Positions 7,497-15,535 of a stretch of 42,814 nucleotides of DNA are shown here, in pieces. Both the position numbers and the translations under genes were made by a program. Source of the stretch: Candidatus Thalassarchaeum sp. (GTDB lineage: Archaea; Thermoplasmatota; Poseidoniia; Poseidoniales; Thalassarchaeaceae); the NCBI GenBank assembly GCA_030748335.1, contig JASMMD010000009.1, forward strand, positions 1 through 42,814, given 5' to 3'. Positions within the stretch are counted from its first letter, which is position 1. Each line of letters begins with the position of its first letter. Under the pieces are notes generated by a model that was not told the DNA's origin, did not search any database, and saw only the letters and a program-made list of their open reading frames with translations.

Positions 7497-9299
7497 GTGT
7501 GTGGCATCACTGGCATGCTTGGAAGCGCCGACGCGGAAACCGCCTTGGCGATGGCCTCCTGCATTAGCCACAGGGGTCCTGATGGGTACGGTGGGTTCTA
7601 CGACGAGTTTGAGCACGGATCGGTGGCTTTCGGGCACGCTAGGCTCTCGATAGTCGACCTAGAAGGCTCCCCGCAACCCATAGGCTCCGACCACGGGGCG
7701 GTGTTGGTTCAGAACGGTGAGATATACAACCAGTCCGAACTGCGTTCTCGATGCAATACCTATCCGTGGCGTACCTCAGGTGACAGCGAGACCATCCTGG
7801 CCATGCACAGGGAGGTCAAGACTGCAGCTAGGACTCCAAGCGACAATCCGGCCGATGACCATGCGGGATGGGTCTCTAGGCTCGATGGGATGTGGGGCTT
7901 CGCGATTTGGGACCCAATGAGGCGCGAATTGCTGCTTTGCAGGGACTCTGTGGGCGTTAAGCCGCTGATGAGGACGTTGCTGCCGGATGGCACTCTGCTG
8001 TTCGCATCAGAAGTGAAGGCATTCCACGCTCATCCCGAATTCTGCCCTAGGCCGGATGTCGACGCTCTGGCAGTCAGGCTCGCGTATGAGTACCCACTAG
8101 ACATGACTACTCTATTCCGAGACGTCACTCAAGTAGCCCCCGGGACAGTCGAGTCATGGTCTTTGGATGAACAGGGCAGAGCGGTTCTGAACGGAATCTG
8201 CAAGTACTCGAGAATCATTGTCTCGCCTGAGGACCGCTGGGATCCCTCGACGCAAGCCCGCATCCTACTCGACAGCTTCCGTGAAGGTCTCGAAGCTAGA
8301 ATGATGTCGGATGTACCAATCGGAGTAGTCCTCTCGGGAGGATTGGATTCCAGTTTGGTCGCCGCCCTGGCCCGCGAGGTCTCGCAAAGCTCCGGAAAAC
8401 CGGTCCCGGAGTGCTGGACTGTCGCCAGTAGTGAGGACAATCCGGATTACGTAGCCTCAGTGATGGTGGCCCAGCATCACGATCTGGGCCACCATGCCAA
8501 AATCATCGAGGAGGAGGCGTTCTGGAAAGGGTTGCCTAGATTCGTCTGCAGTGGCGAGGACCTCGACATCACGGTTCTGTTCTGGCAGTCCCTGTTCGAG
8601 GAGATGACGAAGCGAGTGCGAGTGGGCCTATGTGGACAGGGGGCGGACGAGCTCCATGCGGGATATGCCCGGTATCGAGAATTGGACGATCACTCACGAT
8701 TGGTGTCGAATAGACTCTCGCTCGTCGAGGGTTTCGACCCAAGTCGTCTGTCGACCGGCCCGGGCGAGCCTTGGAACGACAACGTGATCCATCCGAAAAG
8801 TCACCTCAAGGACCTCCGAACCGCCCTGCAATTCGAGCTTGAGAGGGGCCAACTGTCCAACTTCCAACTGCGACTGGCAGATAGGCACAGCATGGCGCAT
8901 GGCATGGAGGCAAGAGTCCCCTTCCTCAGCTCCCAGCACAGGGTAGAGTCAAACCGGCTGCCGATGAGCTGGAGACTCTCGACTGAAATCGAGAAACTGG
9001 CTTTGCGTGAGGCAGCGGCTCTGACCGACCTACCTGATAGCATCGTTAGGCGCCCGAAGCTCCCAGCTGGAACCGCAACCGCCCCGGACCTTGTCTCATC
9101 CCTTATTGAGGAGCTAACTCCTCACGCCATGGAGTGGGCCAAGGAGTACGGTAGACTGAGCCAGCAACTCGCCAATCAGCCGGACATGGCCATAGGGATG
9201 AGGCTGTTTCACTCGATACACCTGACCGATGACCCACGCAGCAGATCCTCAAAGCCGATGATGGACATTCTTGAGGATGTCAGTGAATGGCCCTGTTGA
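7497..9299 (+). CDS. asnB: Asparagine synthetase, glutamine-hydrolysing
   Basis: A 600-residue class II amidotransferase that makes asparagine from aspartate, glutamine and ATP. The catalytic Cys2 directly follows the initiator Met ('MCGITGML'), and 'SHRGPDG', 'FGHARLSIVD' and 'QNGEIYN' mark the glutaminase domain (1 to about 210). The synthetase domain has the PP-loop 'VLSGGLDSSLVAALA' near residue 278 and 'GQGADELHAGYARY' near 380. The GTG start is fixed by the requirement for Cys at position 2. A TATA box 24-29 nt upstream implies leaderless translation. Related family members amidate other substrates, but no such pathway genes are nearby. Its stop abuts the stop of the convergent alkyltransferase gene. 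Confidence 0.88.
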   Translation: MCGITGMLGSADAETALAMASCISHRGPDGYGGFYDEFEHGSVAFGHARLSIVDLEGSPQPIGSDHGAVLVQNGEIYNQSELRSRCNTYPWRTSGDSETILAMHREVKTAARTPSDNPADDHAGWVSRLDGMWGFAIWDPMRRELLLCRDSVGVKPLMRTLLPDGTLLFASEVKAFHAHPEFCPRPDVDALAVRLAYEYPLDMTTLFRDVTQVAPGTVESWSLDEQGRAVLNGICKYSRIIVSPEDRWDPSTQARILLDSFREGLEARMMSDVPIGVVLSGGLDSSLVAALAREVSQSSGKPVPECWTVASSEDNPDYVASVMVAQHHDLGHHAKIIEEEAFWKGLPRFVCSGEDLDITVLFWQSLFEEMTKRVRVGLCGQGADELHAGYARYRELDDHSRLVSNRLSLVEGFDPSRLSTGPGEPWNDNVIHPKSHLKDLRTALQFELERGQLSNFQLRLADRHSMAHGMEARVPFLSSQHRVESNRLPMSWRLSTEIEKLALREAAALTDLPDSIVRRPKLPAGTATAPDLVSSLIEELTPHAMEWAKEYGRLSQQLANQPDMAIGMRLFHSIHLTDDPRSRSSKPMMDILEDVSEWPC

Positions 9300-9797
9300 C
9301 TACTTGGACCGTACTCCGGCCCCCAGAACTCCACTTTCGTGCTCGAGCAGCCACGCCTTGGTCTCAGGGCCGTTGCAACCGCTGTAATTTCCGATTCCCC
9401 CATCTTGGCGGATTACCCTGTGACACGGTATCAGTAGGGCCCATGGATTTCTCGCCATAGCAGAGCCCACTGCTCTGCTTGAGTTCTCGCAGCCAGCGGC
9501 TATCGCGAGCTCGCCGTAACTGACGACTTCGCCAAACCTCGCTACCTCTGGTAGGGCCGCCAGGACCTTCTTTTGGAATGCCGATAGGCTGCTTCTGTCG
9601 AGTGCTGGAGTAGGAGGGGCCTCACGTCTCTGGAAGAAAGCCCTCACCCACTCTCTGGTTGCCTCGACGTGCTTCCTGCCAATCTGCGAGTCGTTCCCGG
9701 GCTCGTCACTCCACTCGAGCCTGCGAATCCCATCCTCGCTGGCAGTCACTACCATCCTGCCTAGAGGGGTGTCAATCACACCCCTGCCTACGGGCAT
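9300..9797 (-). CDS. ogt: Methylated-DNA--protein-cysteine methyltransferase (O6-alkylguanine repair)
   Basis: A 165-residue suicide repair enzyme that moves alkyl groups from O6-alkylguanine to its own cysteine. The active site 'IPCHRV' puts the acceptor at C125. 'SAFQKKVLAALPEVARFGEV' and 'SYGELAIAAG' form the helix-turn-helix DNA-binding part; 'SSRAVGSAMARNPWALL' and 'GGIGNYSGCNGPETKAWLLEHE' complete the C-terminal signature. The ATG at 9797 was chosen over one at 9872 because it follows GGTGA by 5 nt, just after the stop of the upstream gene. It is the last gene of the respiratory operon, with which it has no obvious functional link. Confidence 0.9.
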   Translation of the reverse strand: MPVGRGVIDTPLGRMVVTASEDGIRRLEWSDEPGNDSQIGRKHVEATREWVRAFFQRREAPPTPALDRSSLSAFQKKVLAALPEVARFGEVVSYGELAIAAGCENSSRAVGSAMARNPWALLIPCHRVIRQDGGIGNYSGCNGPETKAWLLEHESGVLGAGVRSK

Positions 9798-9798
9798 C

Positions 9799-10137
9799 TT
9801 AGTCACCCAGACTTTCCCACCAGTTGCCGGGAGTTCCTGTCTCACCAGTGGAGTCGGAATGCGACTCGTCATCCCCCAGTGTCACCTCGTCCATCCCGAC
9901 AATCTCATAGTTCGAGGGGAAAAGTGCGATTATGACTCCTGCCACCATGCACCCCAGCCCTAGGTAGAACGCCTGCTGTACCACCATCAGTTCGAGTCCA
10001 ATCGCGAACAGTACCAGTCCGCCTAGGTTGGAAACCCATACTAGGGTCTTGAAGGTAGATAGGGAGACTCCGCTGGAGCGATTACTCCTCTTGGGGCCAA
10101 ACTCCGCCCCGAATCTCACAGGCTCCTTGTCGTCCAT
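9799..10137 (-). CDS. Small two-helix membrane protein of the respiratory operon
   Basis: A 112-residue protein with two hydrophobic helices (about 31-49 and 55-73), a basic N-terminal segment ('GPKRSNRSSG') and an acidic, Ser/Thr-rich C-terminal tail ending '...WWESLGD'. No motif is recognised. The stop of the alkyltransferase start region is 1 nt away and the ferredoxin gene ends 8 nt upstream, so it belongs to the same transcript as the cytochrome/HdrD operon. A small accessory subunit of the membrane complex is the natural guess, but this is inference from position only. Confidence 0.65.
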   Translation of the reverse strand: MDDKEPVRFGAEFGPKRSNRSSGVSLSTFKTLVWVSNLGGLVLFAIGLELMVVQQAFYLGLGCMVAGVIIALFPSNYEIVGMDEVTLGDDESHSDSTGETGTPGNWWESLGD

Positions 10138-10145
10138 GATAATCC

Positions 10146-10499
10146 CTACCTGTCAATCATGATTATCGCATCGGTGGGGCAACCAAGGACGCATAGCTTA
10201 CATCCCGTGCACTCGTCTCTGAGTATTCTGGCCTTGCGATTGACCTCCACCTCCATGATGGGGCTTGCCAGAGGGGTGTCGTACAACTCTATGGCGTCGT
10301 CATCACACACGATGGTGCATTGGTCGCAGCCTATGCACAGCTCCTCCTTCACCCACGCGACAGCATCATCCCCTCCCTTGATCTTGGCTTCCTCCTCGGC
10401 TCTCATTGAATCGAGCATGATGCGGATGCGCTTCTGCTCAGCGGCCCGACGGGCCAGTAGGTCCGGAATCTCCGTCACGCCCGGCAACTGGTGGCTCAC
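10146..10499 (-). CDS. 2[4Fe-4S] ferredoxin-like electron carrier with helical N-terminus
   Basis: A 117-residue protein with two four-Cys cluster motifs: C55-C58-C61-C65 ('CIGCDQCTIVC') and C97-C100-C103-C107 ('CTGCKLCVLGCP'). The first motif is followed by Asp instead of the usual Pro. Residues 1-50 are a charged helical extension ('LLARRAAEQKRIRIMLDSMR'), absent from simple ferredoxins, and could dock onto a partner. The two cluster halves are separated by a longer-than-usual 31-residue insert. The GTG at 10499 is the only good start. It lies 34 nt downstream of the HdrD-fusion gene on the same strand, so it is the likely soluble electron partner of that subunit. Confidence 0.82.
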   Translation of the reverse strand: MSHQLPGVTEIPDLLARRAAEQKRIRIMLDSMRAEEEAKIKGGDDAVAWVKEELCIGCDQCTIVCDDDAIELYDTPLASPIMEVEVNRKARILRDECTGCKLCVLGCPTDAIIMIDR

Positions 10500-10533
10500 A
10501 TTCTCAATGTATGCTTGCCGAGCTTTCGCCTCA

Positions 10534-13341
10534 TTACCTTGAGTTAACCTGTCGAGCTAGGAAGCTGACCACGTCAAGGATCTCAAAGTCGTGACGGGGA
10601 TCTCCCTCAAACTTCAGGCACTCGAAGTGGGCTACGCACTTCGGACAGGTAGTCAGCATGACCTCAGCTCCTGTCGCCTTCACCTCATCGAATCTTTGCA
10701 GGCGCAGGGCCCTACTGTTCTCATTGCAGGCCATCATGCTGGAGACGCCGCAGCACAGAGCATCCTCACCATGGTGCTCCATCTCAACAAGGCTGACCCC
10801 GTCGACTGACTCCACTAGGTCCCGGGGCTTGTCGTACAGGTCCATCTGACGTCCGAGGCGGCATGGGTCGTGGTAGGTGACGGTGACGTCGTCCTCAACC
10901 ATCAAATCCATGTCGAAACCCTTCTCGACTAGGTATTCGGTGGTGTGCATTACCTTCATCCCCTCCAACTCGTAGTCGAGGGCGAAAGTCCGGAAGCACT
11001 CGGCGCAAGACGTCACTAACGTGTCTATCCCACTGTCACCCAGTTTCTTCTGGTTGTACGCCTTTAGCTTCTCAAAGACCTCGGACAGGCCCTGCCACTT
11101 CTGATCATGGCCGCAACACTTCAGGAAGTCACGACCGAGATAGGTGACGTCATTGTCCATCTCATTGAACAGCGTGAATGCAGCGGTTGTGGTCTCACCC
11201 AGATTCATCTCACCCTCGTTAACGTGACTGAATATCATCTCCTGATCGATGTAGTCGACACACCCTGGGTAGTAACCAACGTTGGAGTCTATCGGGTAGT
11301 CTTCGACTGCCACGAAGGCGTCGTCGGAATCCTCCTCGGCTTCGGCGGCAAGGACCGCTTGGAGCAGCGTGTGCGGAATCTCTGTGGCAGGCGGACCACC
11401 GACTATCAGGTTCCGGCGAATGTCGACGTAGGAGTCGTAGTCCACCAACTGAGGGCAGGCATTGGTGCACGCAGTACACGTCAGGCACGAGTACAGGGGA
11501 ACTCCATCATCCTCGTTGTTCCATGTGTTGTAGATTATGTTGAGCTTGTCACCGGCATTGAACAGCCTGACAGGGCAGGCGTCGTCGCAAAGGTCACAGC
11601 CGTAGCACTTATTCATCTCCCATTCGTATCCTCGAGCCATGCTGCGCATGACCAAGAAAACGATTGCCCCTACGCCCAAACAAGGGATGAACATGCTGTA
11701 GATGAGCTTGGCATCGAGTCCCTTGGGATTCTTGTGGTATGTCGGGTTTTCAAGCGAGAGCGCTGTTAATTCATCAAGACCTAGGGTTGATTCGGACCTG
11801 ACTAAGGCCGTCCCATCATCACCCAGAAGGAGTGGCTGGTAGGCTACCGCAGAGAAGTCGGTGGCCATGGAAATCGACTCGTTGACGTCCTCCGAGGTGA
11901 ACGAGAAGCTCACCGTATAGCTCGCTCCGGCTAACAGGTAAATCTCAGTGGACTCGCACGTGTCTCCCTCGTTCTCCCACAGCACCGAACCAGAAGAGTC
12001 CAGCAAACTGATACTCTGAGAGTGCACCCCGATGTTCCGGGCGGAGTCGCCCGTATCACTGTAGACCGTCCGGAATGAGCAACCCACATCAGTAGGAACT
12101 CTTGAGATTCCGAGATCCTCCACTTCAAACGTGCTGCTGTCGGAGACAGCGATTGGCGACTCGTCGAAATTACCTAGGTAAGTAACGGTGGAACCACCAG
12201 CGTTCCTACCTATCTCGGAGTCAGCATGGCCGTTGTCCCCGGCGAAGTCTATGATGGCCTTCTTGGTCGGCTGGTGGATTCCCCAATTAACCCAATTTGC
12301 AGCCGCTATCACACACCAGTCGGAAGTATCCTCGTGCTCGAAGTCAAAGTCTTCCCACACAGCCAAAGTCTGCGTCTCAGAGTAGGGCAGGCAGTCATCC
12401 TCCCATTCCGCCCATACGTTGCCCTTACCTTCGTGTACAAGGGTGTCCGAGGGCTGACCACGCATCGCATCGAGATCCTCATATTCGTCCATTGCACCAA
12501 GGCCACCGTAGTCCCAGAACCCACTATCGTAGATTGGCCACGTGACCACCGAGATGATTACAGCGGCAGCAATAGAACCGATTGCAATCTGCCTCCCAAT
12601 AATCGGACTGAGTCTAGCGCCGATTGAATTGAGGACGAACCACCTGACGCCGAAGTAGATCACGGCGAATAAGAAAATCCCCGTCAACACCCATGGTATG
12701 GCATTGAACACGTCAGCGGTCCAAGGAGCCTGTCGGCCGCAGAACAGGTAGTTGTGAGAGTCTGACCAGCAGTAATTGGTTAGGTCCTTGGAGTATAACT
12801 CTAGGAAGATGTTGATCGAGAATACCGAGATGAACCAGACATGAGCGAGATACACAGCGCCCGCTGTGGCGAACCACGGGTCCTCCACGCCCCGCTTCTC
12901 CCTCTTGCCGATTATGAAGGGCGGGAGAGCGAGGATACCGACGGGAATGCCAGTAAGGGCCGCCCCCCACCAACCAGCGTTCCAAGCGATTACCGGCGTT
13001 CCGAAGAAGTCCCCTATCGGACCGGCGGGGATGATGAACTGAGGGAGGTACTCACCCCACCTCAGGTATCCGTATGAGAACAGGACGTACCAGTCTGGGA
13101 ACACGAAACCGGCTTGTGCGAACGGGTCTGCCGCACTGTGCAGCGGCGGTGGGATGATCCAAGAGTAGAATGAGATTACCGCCATAATCGCGGCCAGAAT
13201 TATGCTGTCCCTGATGATCTCCGTCGGCCAGAAGGCGTGACCCACGAAGACACGTCGCCTCTCCTCATCGGCCTCGAGTAACTGGTCTCTTTCCCTCATG
13301 TAGGTGTCAGCGATCCTTCCGAACCTGTCGATCATTCCCAT
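10534..13341 (-). CDS. Fusion: cytochrome b subunit IV + ectodomain + HdrD-type iron-sulfur/CCG module
   Basis: A 935-residue three-part protein. Residues 1-270 are a cytochrome subunit IV-like domain: a first helix (44-62), then 'PPPLHSAADPF' and 'PDWY' (82-85, the Qo-site PEWY), and four further helices (about 121-144, 158-180, 211-235, 250-270). Residues 271-545 are a polar, beta-rich domain with C317, C343, C421 and C462. A last helix (546-567) leads to an HdrD/GlpC-like part: clusters C579/582/585/589 and C619/622/625/629, then two CCG motifs (C694, C742-743, C779/782; and C827, C863-864, C899/902). Positive loops (146-150, 233-250, 566-570) put the iron-sulfur part in the cytoplasm and the beta domain outside. 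The ATG follows GAGGTAATC. It sits between the b6-type gene and a ferredoxin gene. Confidence 0.88.
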   Translation of the reverse strand: MGMIDRFGRIADTYMRERDQLLEADEERRRVFVGHAFWPTEIIRDSIILAAIMAVISFYSWIIPPPLHSAADPFAQAGFVFPDWYVLFSYGYLRWGEYLPQFIIPAGPIGDFFGTPVIAWNAGWWGAALTGIPVGILALPPFIIGKREKRGVEDPWFATAGAVYLAHVWFISVFSINIFLELYSKDLTNYCWSDSHNYLFCGRQAPWTADVFNAIPWVLTGIFLFAVIYFGVRWFVLNSIGARLSPIIGRQIAIGSIAAAVIISVVTWPIYDSGFWDYGGLGAMDEYEDLDAMRGQPSDTLVHEGKGNVWAEWEDDCLPYSETQTLAVWEDFDFEHEDTSDWCVIAAANWVNWGIHQPTKKAIIDFAGDNGHADSEIGRNAGGSTVTYLGNFDESPIAVSDSSTFEVEDLGISRVPTDVGCSFRTVYSDTGDSARNIGVHSQSISLLDSSGSVLWENEGDTCESTEIYLLAGASYTVSFSFTSEDVNESISMATDFSAVAYQPLLLGDDGTALVRSESTLGLDELTALSLENPTYHKNPKGLDAKLIYSMFIPCLGVGAIVFLVMRSMARGYEWEMNKCYGCDLCDDACPVRLFNAGDKLNIIYNTWNNEDDGVPLYSCLTCTACTNACPQLVDYDSYVDIRRNLIVGGPPATEIPHTLLQAVLAAEAEEDSDDAFVAVEDYPIDSNVGYYPGCVDYIDQEMIFSHVNEGEMNLGETTTAAFTLFNEMDNDVTYLGRDFLKCCGHDQKWQGLSEVFEKLKAYNQKKLGDSGIDTLVTSCAECFRTFALDYELEGMKVMHTTEYLVEKGFDMDLMVEDDVTVTYHDPCRLGRQMDLYDKPRDLVESVDGVSLVEMEHHGEDALCCGVSSMMACNENSRALRLQRFDEVKATGAEVMLTTCPKCVAHFECLKFEGDPRHDFEILDVVSFLARQVNSR

Positions 13342-13350
13342 GTGATTACC

Positions 13351-14217
13351 TCAATGCGGCTCCGCGATGCCTTGTACCCAGACAATGAATAAGTGAGCCA
13401 GAATCAGGCCGGTCACCACCACAGGGAGGATGAAGACGTGTAGGAAGTACATCCTAGTCACTGTCTGGCCAGAAAGAGTGGTTCCTGCGAACATCGCCTT
13501 GGCCACCCAACCGCCTATCAACGGGGTCGAGTTGGCCATGTTGATGCCGATGGTAGCTGCGCCGAAGGCCAGACTATCCCATGGCAGCAGGTAACCCGAG
13601 TATCCGAAGAAGATGGTGAAGAACATCAACGCCACGCCAATCAGCCAGTTCAACTCGCGTGGGTTACGGTACGCCCCGGTGAAGTATACTCTACACATAT
13701 GCAGGAAGACCGCTGCCACCATGAAGTGCGTCGTCCAGTGGTGTATCGACCTCAGAATGTACCCGAAGGGCAACTCCACCATGATGAACTCCATGCTGAG
13801 ATAGGCAGGCGATGGAGTCCCTTCTCCTCCCGGGACGTAGTAAAGCCCCAGCACGGTACCGGAGATCACTAGTATCACGAAGGCGAGGAACGAGATTCCC
13901 CCGAGGCAGTACAGGGGGTACCAGTACCATATGATTCGCAACTTATACTTCTCAGCGTGCGTTAACGGCATCTGCCTGTGCATGTGATGATATGCGTCCT
14001 TGCTCATGCCCCAGTAGTCTTGAATCCTGAATCTGGTATCGAGCCAAGAGAATGCCCACAGGAACCCCTTCTCCGCTAGTCCCATGCTGCCAGCACTGGT
14101 CTCGACGGCCCGGAGGATGTCGGTCCTGGGCATGTCGTCCCGCTCCTTTCGAAGAGTGAAGGCAACTAGGACGACCACGATGGCGATGAAAAGCCAGAGG
14201 AACCAGAATTGAATCAT
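13351..14217 (-). CDS. Cytochrome b6-type subunit of a quinol:acceptor oxidoreductase
   Basis: A 288-residue haem b protein covering the N-terminal four-helix half of cytochrome b, plus an extra N-terminal helix (2-20). Haem ligands by alignment to b6 are H159/H260 and H173/H275; 'RSIHHWTTHFM' and 'FLHMCRVYFTGAYRNPREL' carry the first of each pair, and 'YFLHVFILPVVVTGLILAHL' the second. The second-helix spacing of 15 (260 to 275) is the b6 type. 'YCLGG' puts C104 where b6 proteins bind the extra haem cn. The ATG at 14217 follows AGGTGAT, better than the TTG one codon before. It lies directly between the Rieske gene and the subunit IV fusion, so the complex has the split b6/IV layout. Confidence 0.92.
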   Translation of the reverse strand: MIQFWFLWLFIAIVVVLVAFTLRKERDDMPRTDILRAVETSAGSMGLAEKGFLWAFSWLDTRFRIQDYWGMSKDAYHHMHRQMPLTHAEKYKLRIIWYWYPLYCLGGISFLAFVILVISGTVLGLYYVPGGEGTPSPAYLSMEFIMVELPFGYILRSIHHWTTHFMVAAVFLHMCRVYFTGAYRNPRELNWLIGVALMFFTIFFGYSGYLLPWDSLAFGAATIGINMANSTPLIGGWVAKAMFAGTTLSGQTVTRMYFLHVFILPVVVTGLILAHLFIVWVQGIAEPH

Positions 14218-14225
14218 CAAATCAC

Positions 14226-15083
14226 CTAATCACAAAATGTGTACCAGTCAACGAAGTCGTCGAGGGCCTCGATGATTCCCGCCCCGTTGACCTCGAATGG
14301 AATCAGCGGCATACCCATCGGCGCAGGGCCACCGGTTCGCTTGACCCCGATGAACTCGAACTCTGTGCCATTGGTCCTGTTTCTGTTACGGTTCTTCTCG
14401 ATCACAGTCGGGTCGTACCTGCTAGAGTGGCAGATGCAGAACAGCTTGTTGCCGCCCGCATCGACCCCTCCGGGCATCCATTGATCACTGGTGAAGTCAT
14501 TGCTCACCAACTGCCAGCCAGGAATGCAGCACAGATGCGGGCACCTAGCGAAGATGATAATCATGTTGTCATGGATAGAGAGTGCCTCGTACTCGGGCTT
14601 CTCCTCGACCTCGTAGCCGGATCCCACGTACCCCCCACTCTCGTCGTAGCCGTCCATTAGTTGAAATCGCGGCTTGTTCTCCGCCGGCGGAGTCGGGGCG
14701 TTCTCATCGTGAGGGACGTAAATCACTAGGACAGGAAGGCCTGACCAGACTCCTGATGCCCCCGCCATCCCAGTCGCCGAGGTCGCAGCGGCATCCACGA
14801 AAGACTGGTACTGCATCTGCTCTAGGTGCATGTCGCCGTACCAAGCCGAATCCTCAGCTCCGGTTGGGACCCAGAACCTCACCGACGAGTCACCTCCGTC
14901 GGAATCTGATTGCCCCATCAGTAGCGAAGCGAAGCCAATCGCCCCTAGGCTCGCCATCGTGATGACTCCGGCGGCGGTGTTGAAGGAGTGGCGCATGAAC
15001 TCCCTACGGTCGATGAGATTGGGCGTCTCGGGAGAGTAATCGGACTCGCCCGAGATTGATCTAAGTCTAAATCTCCTAGCCAT
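14226..15083 (-). CDS. Rieske [2Fe-2S] protein with Tat-type N-terminus
   Basis: A 285-residue protein. Cluster motifs are 'CPHLCC' (C181, H183, C186) and 'CICHSSRYD' (C216, C218, H219); C181/H183/C216/H219 bind the cluster and C186/C218 would form the stabilising disulfide. C185 replaces the usual Gly. The N-terminus has 'DRREFMRHS' followed by a hydrophobic helix ('GVITMASLGAIGFASLLM'), a Tat-type anchor, so the Rieske head faces outward. Residues 65-170 are a long, Gly/Ser/acidic-rich insert before the cluster fold. Two adjacent ATGs overlap the stop of the upstream gene; the second (15083) has the better distance to GAGGTG. It would take electrons from quinol at the Qo site of the two cytochrome b subunits. 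Confidence 0.92.
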   Translation of the reverse strand: MARRFRLRSISGESDYSPETPNLIDRREFMRHSFNTAAGVITMASLGAIGFASLLMGQSDSDGGDSSVRFWVPTGAEDSAWYGDMHLEQMQYQSFVDAAATSATGMAGASGVWSGLPVLVIYVPHDENAPTPPAENKPRFQLMDGYDESGGYVGSGYEVEEKPEYEALSIHDNMIIIFARCPHLCCIPGWQLVSNDFTSDQWMPGGVDAGGNKLFCICHSSRYDPTVIEKNRNRNRTNGTEFEFIGVKRTGGPAPMGMPLIPFEVNGAGIIEALDDFVDWYTFCD

Positions 15084-15085
15084 CA

Positions 15086-15535
15086 TCACACCTCGTACTG
15101 TCTCCAACCGTCTGGATCATTGGAGGTGATGTACTTGTTTCCCCTATGCTTGACGATAACGACATCCGGCATCACGAACTTCAGGTACACCATGCCTAGA
15201 ATCATAATTGTCAGCATGAGCATGCCAAAGTTGAACGAGAGCAGTTGCTGGTCCCATCCGTTGAACAGCCCGTAGGTCAGACCTCCCGCCCAGTACAGGC
15301 TCCATACGACTCCCCAGAGCGATAGCAGGAGTATCAGGATGGATTCGCCGAAGGGAGAGACCGAGGCCCGCACGACCGTGCCTGCCTCTGGCTGGTTGAA
15401 CACCCCGTGGTCGACAGCAGCACTGAACTCCTCCGTGGTCAGGACTGTGCCCTCCAAGGCGACTCGAGCGTCCTCTACGCTGACTTCGCCTGACTTGACC
15501 TGCCTGAGCAGTTTCGTCACTACGTCTTCCTTCAC
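15086..15535 (-). CDS. Two-helix membrane protein of the respiratory operon
   Basis: A 149-residue protein of no recognised family. Residues 1-50 contain two short amphipathic helices ('VTKLLRQVKSGEVSVEDARVAL'), similar in style to small SHOCT-like oligomerisation segments. Two membrane helices follow (about 64-84 and 97-118), then a charged tail ending 'DGWRQYEV'. It starts with GTG overlapping the stop of the exported CxCH protein gene (GTGA), preceded by GAGGTGA, and its own stop overlaps the Rieske start. Such coupling suggests stoichiometric subunits; an assembly or structural subunit of the cytochrome complex is inferred. Confidence 0.75.
   Translation of the reverse strand: MKEDVVTKLLRQVKSGEVSVEDARVALEGTVLTTEEFSAAVDHGVFNQPEAGTVVRASVSPFGESILILLLSLWGVVWSLYWAGGLTYGLFNGWDQQLLSFNFGMLMLTIMILGMVYLKFVMPDVVIVKHRGNKYITSNDPDGWRQYEV

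Noticed and set aside
11107-11769. 220-codon frame on the plus strand opposite the HdrD fusion
   Set aside because: Antisense shadow of a clearly conserved Fe-S/CCG region; no domain of its own.
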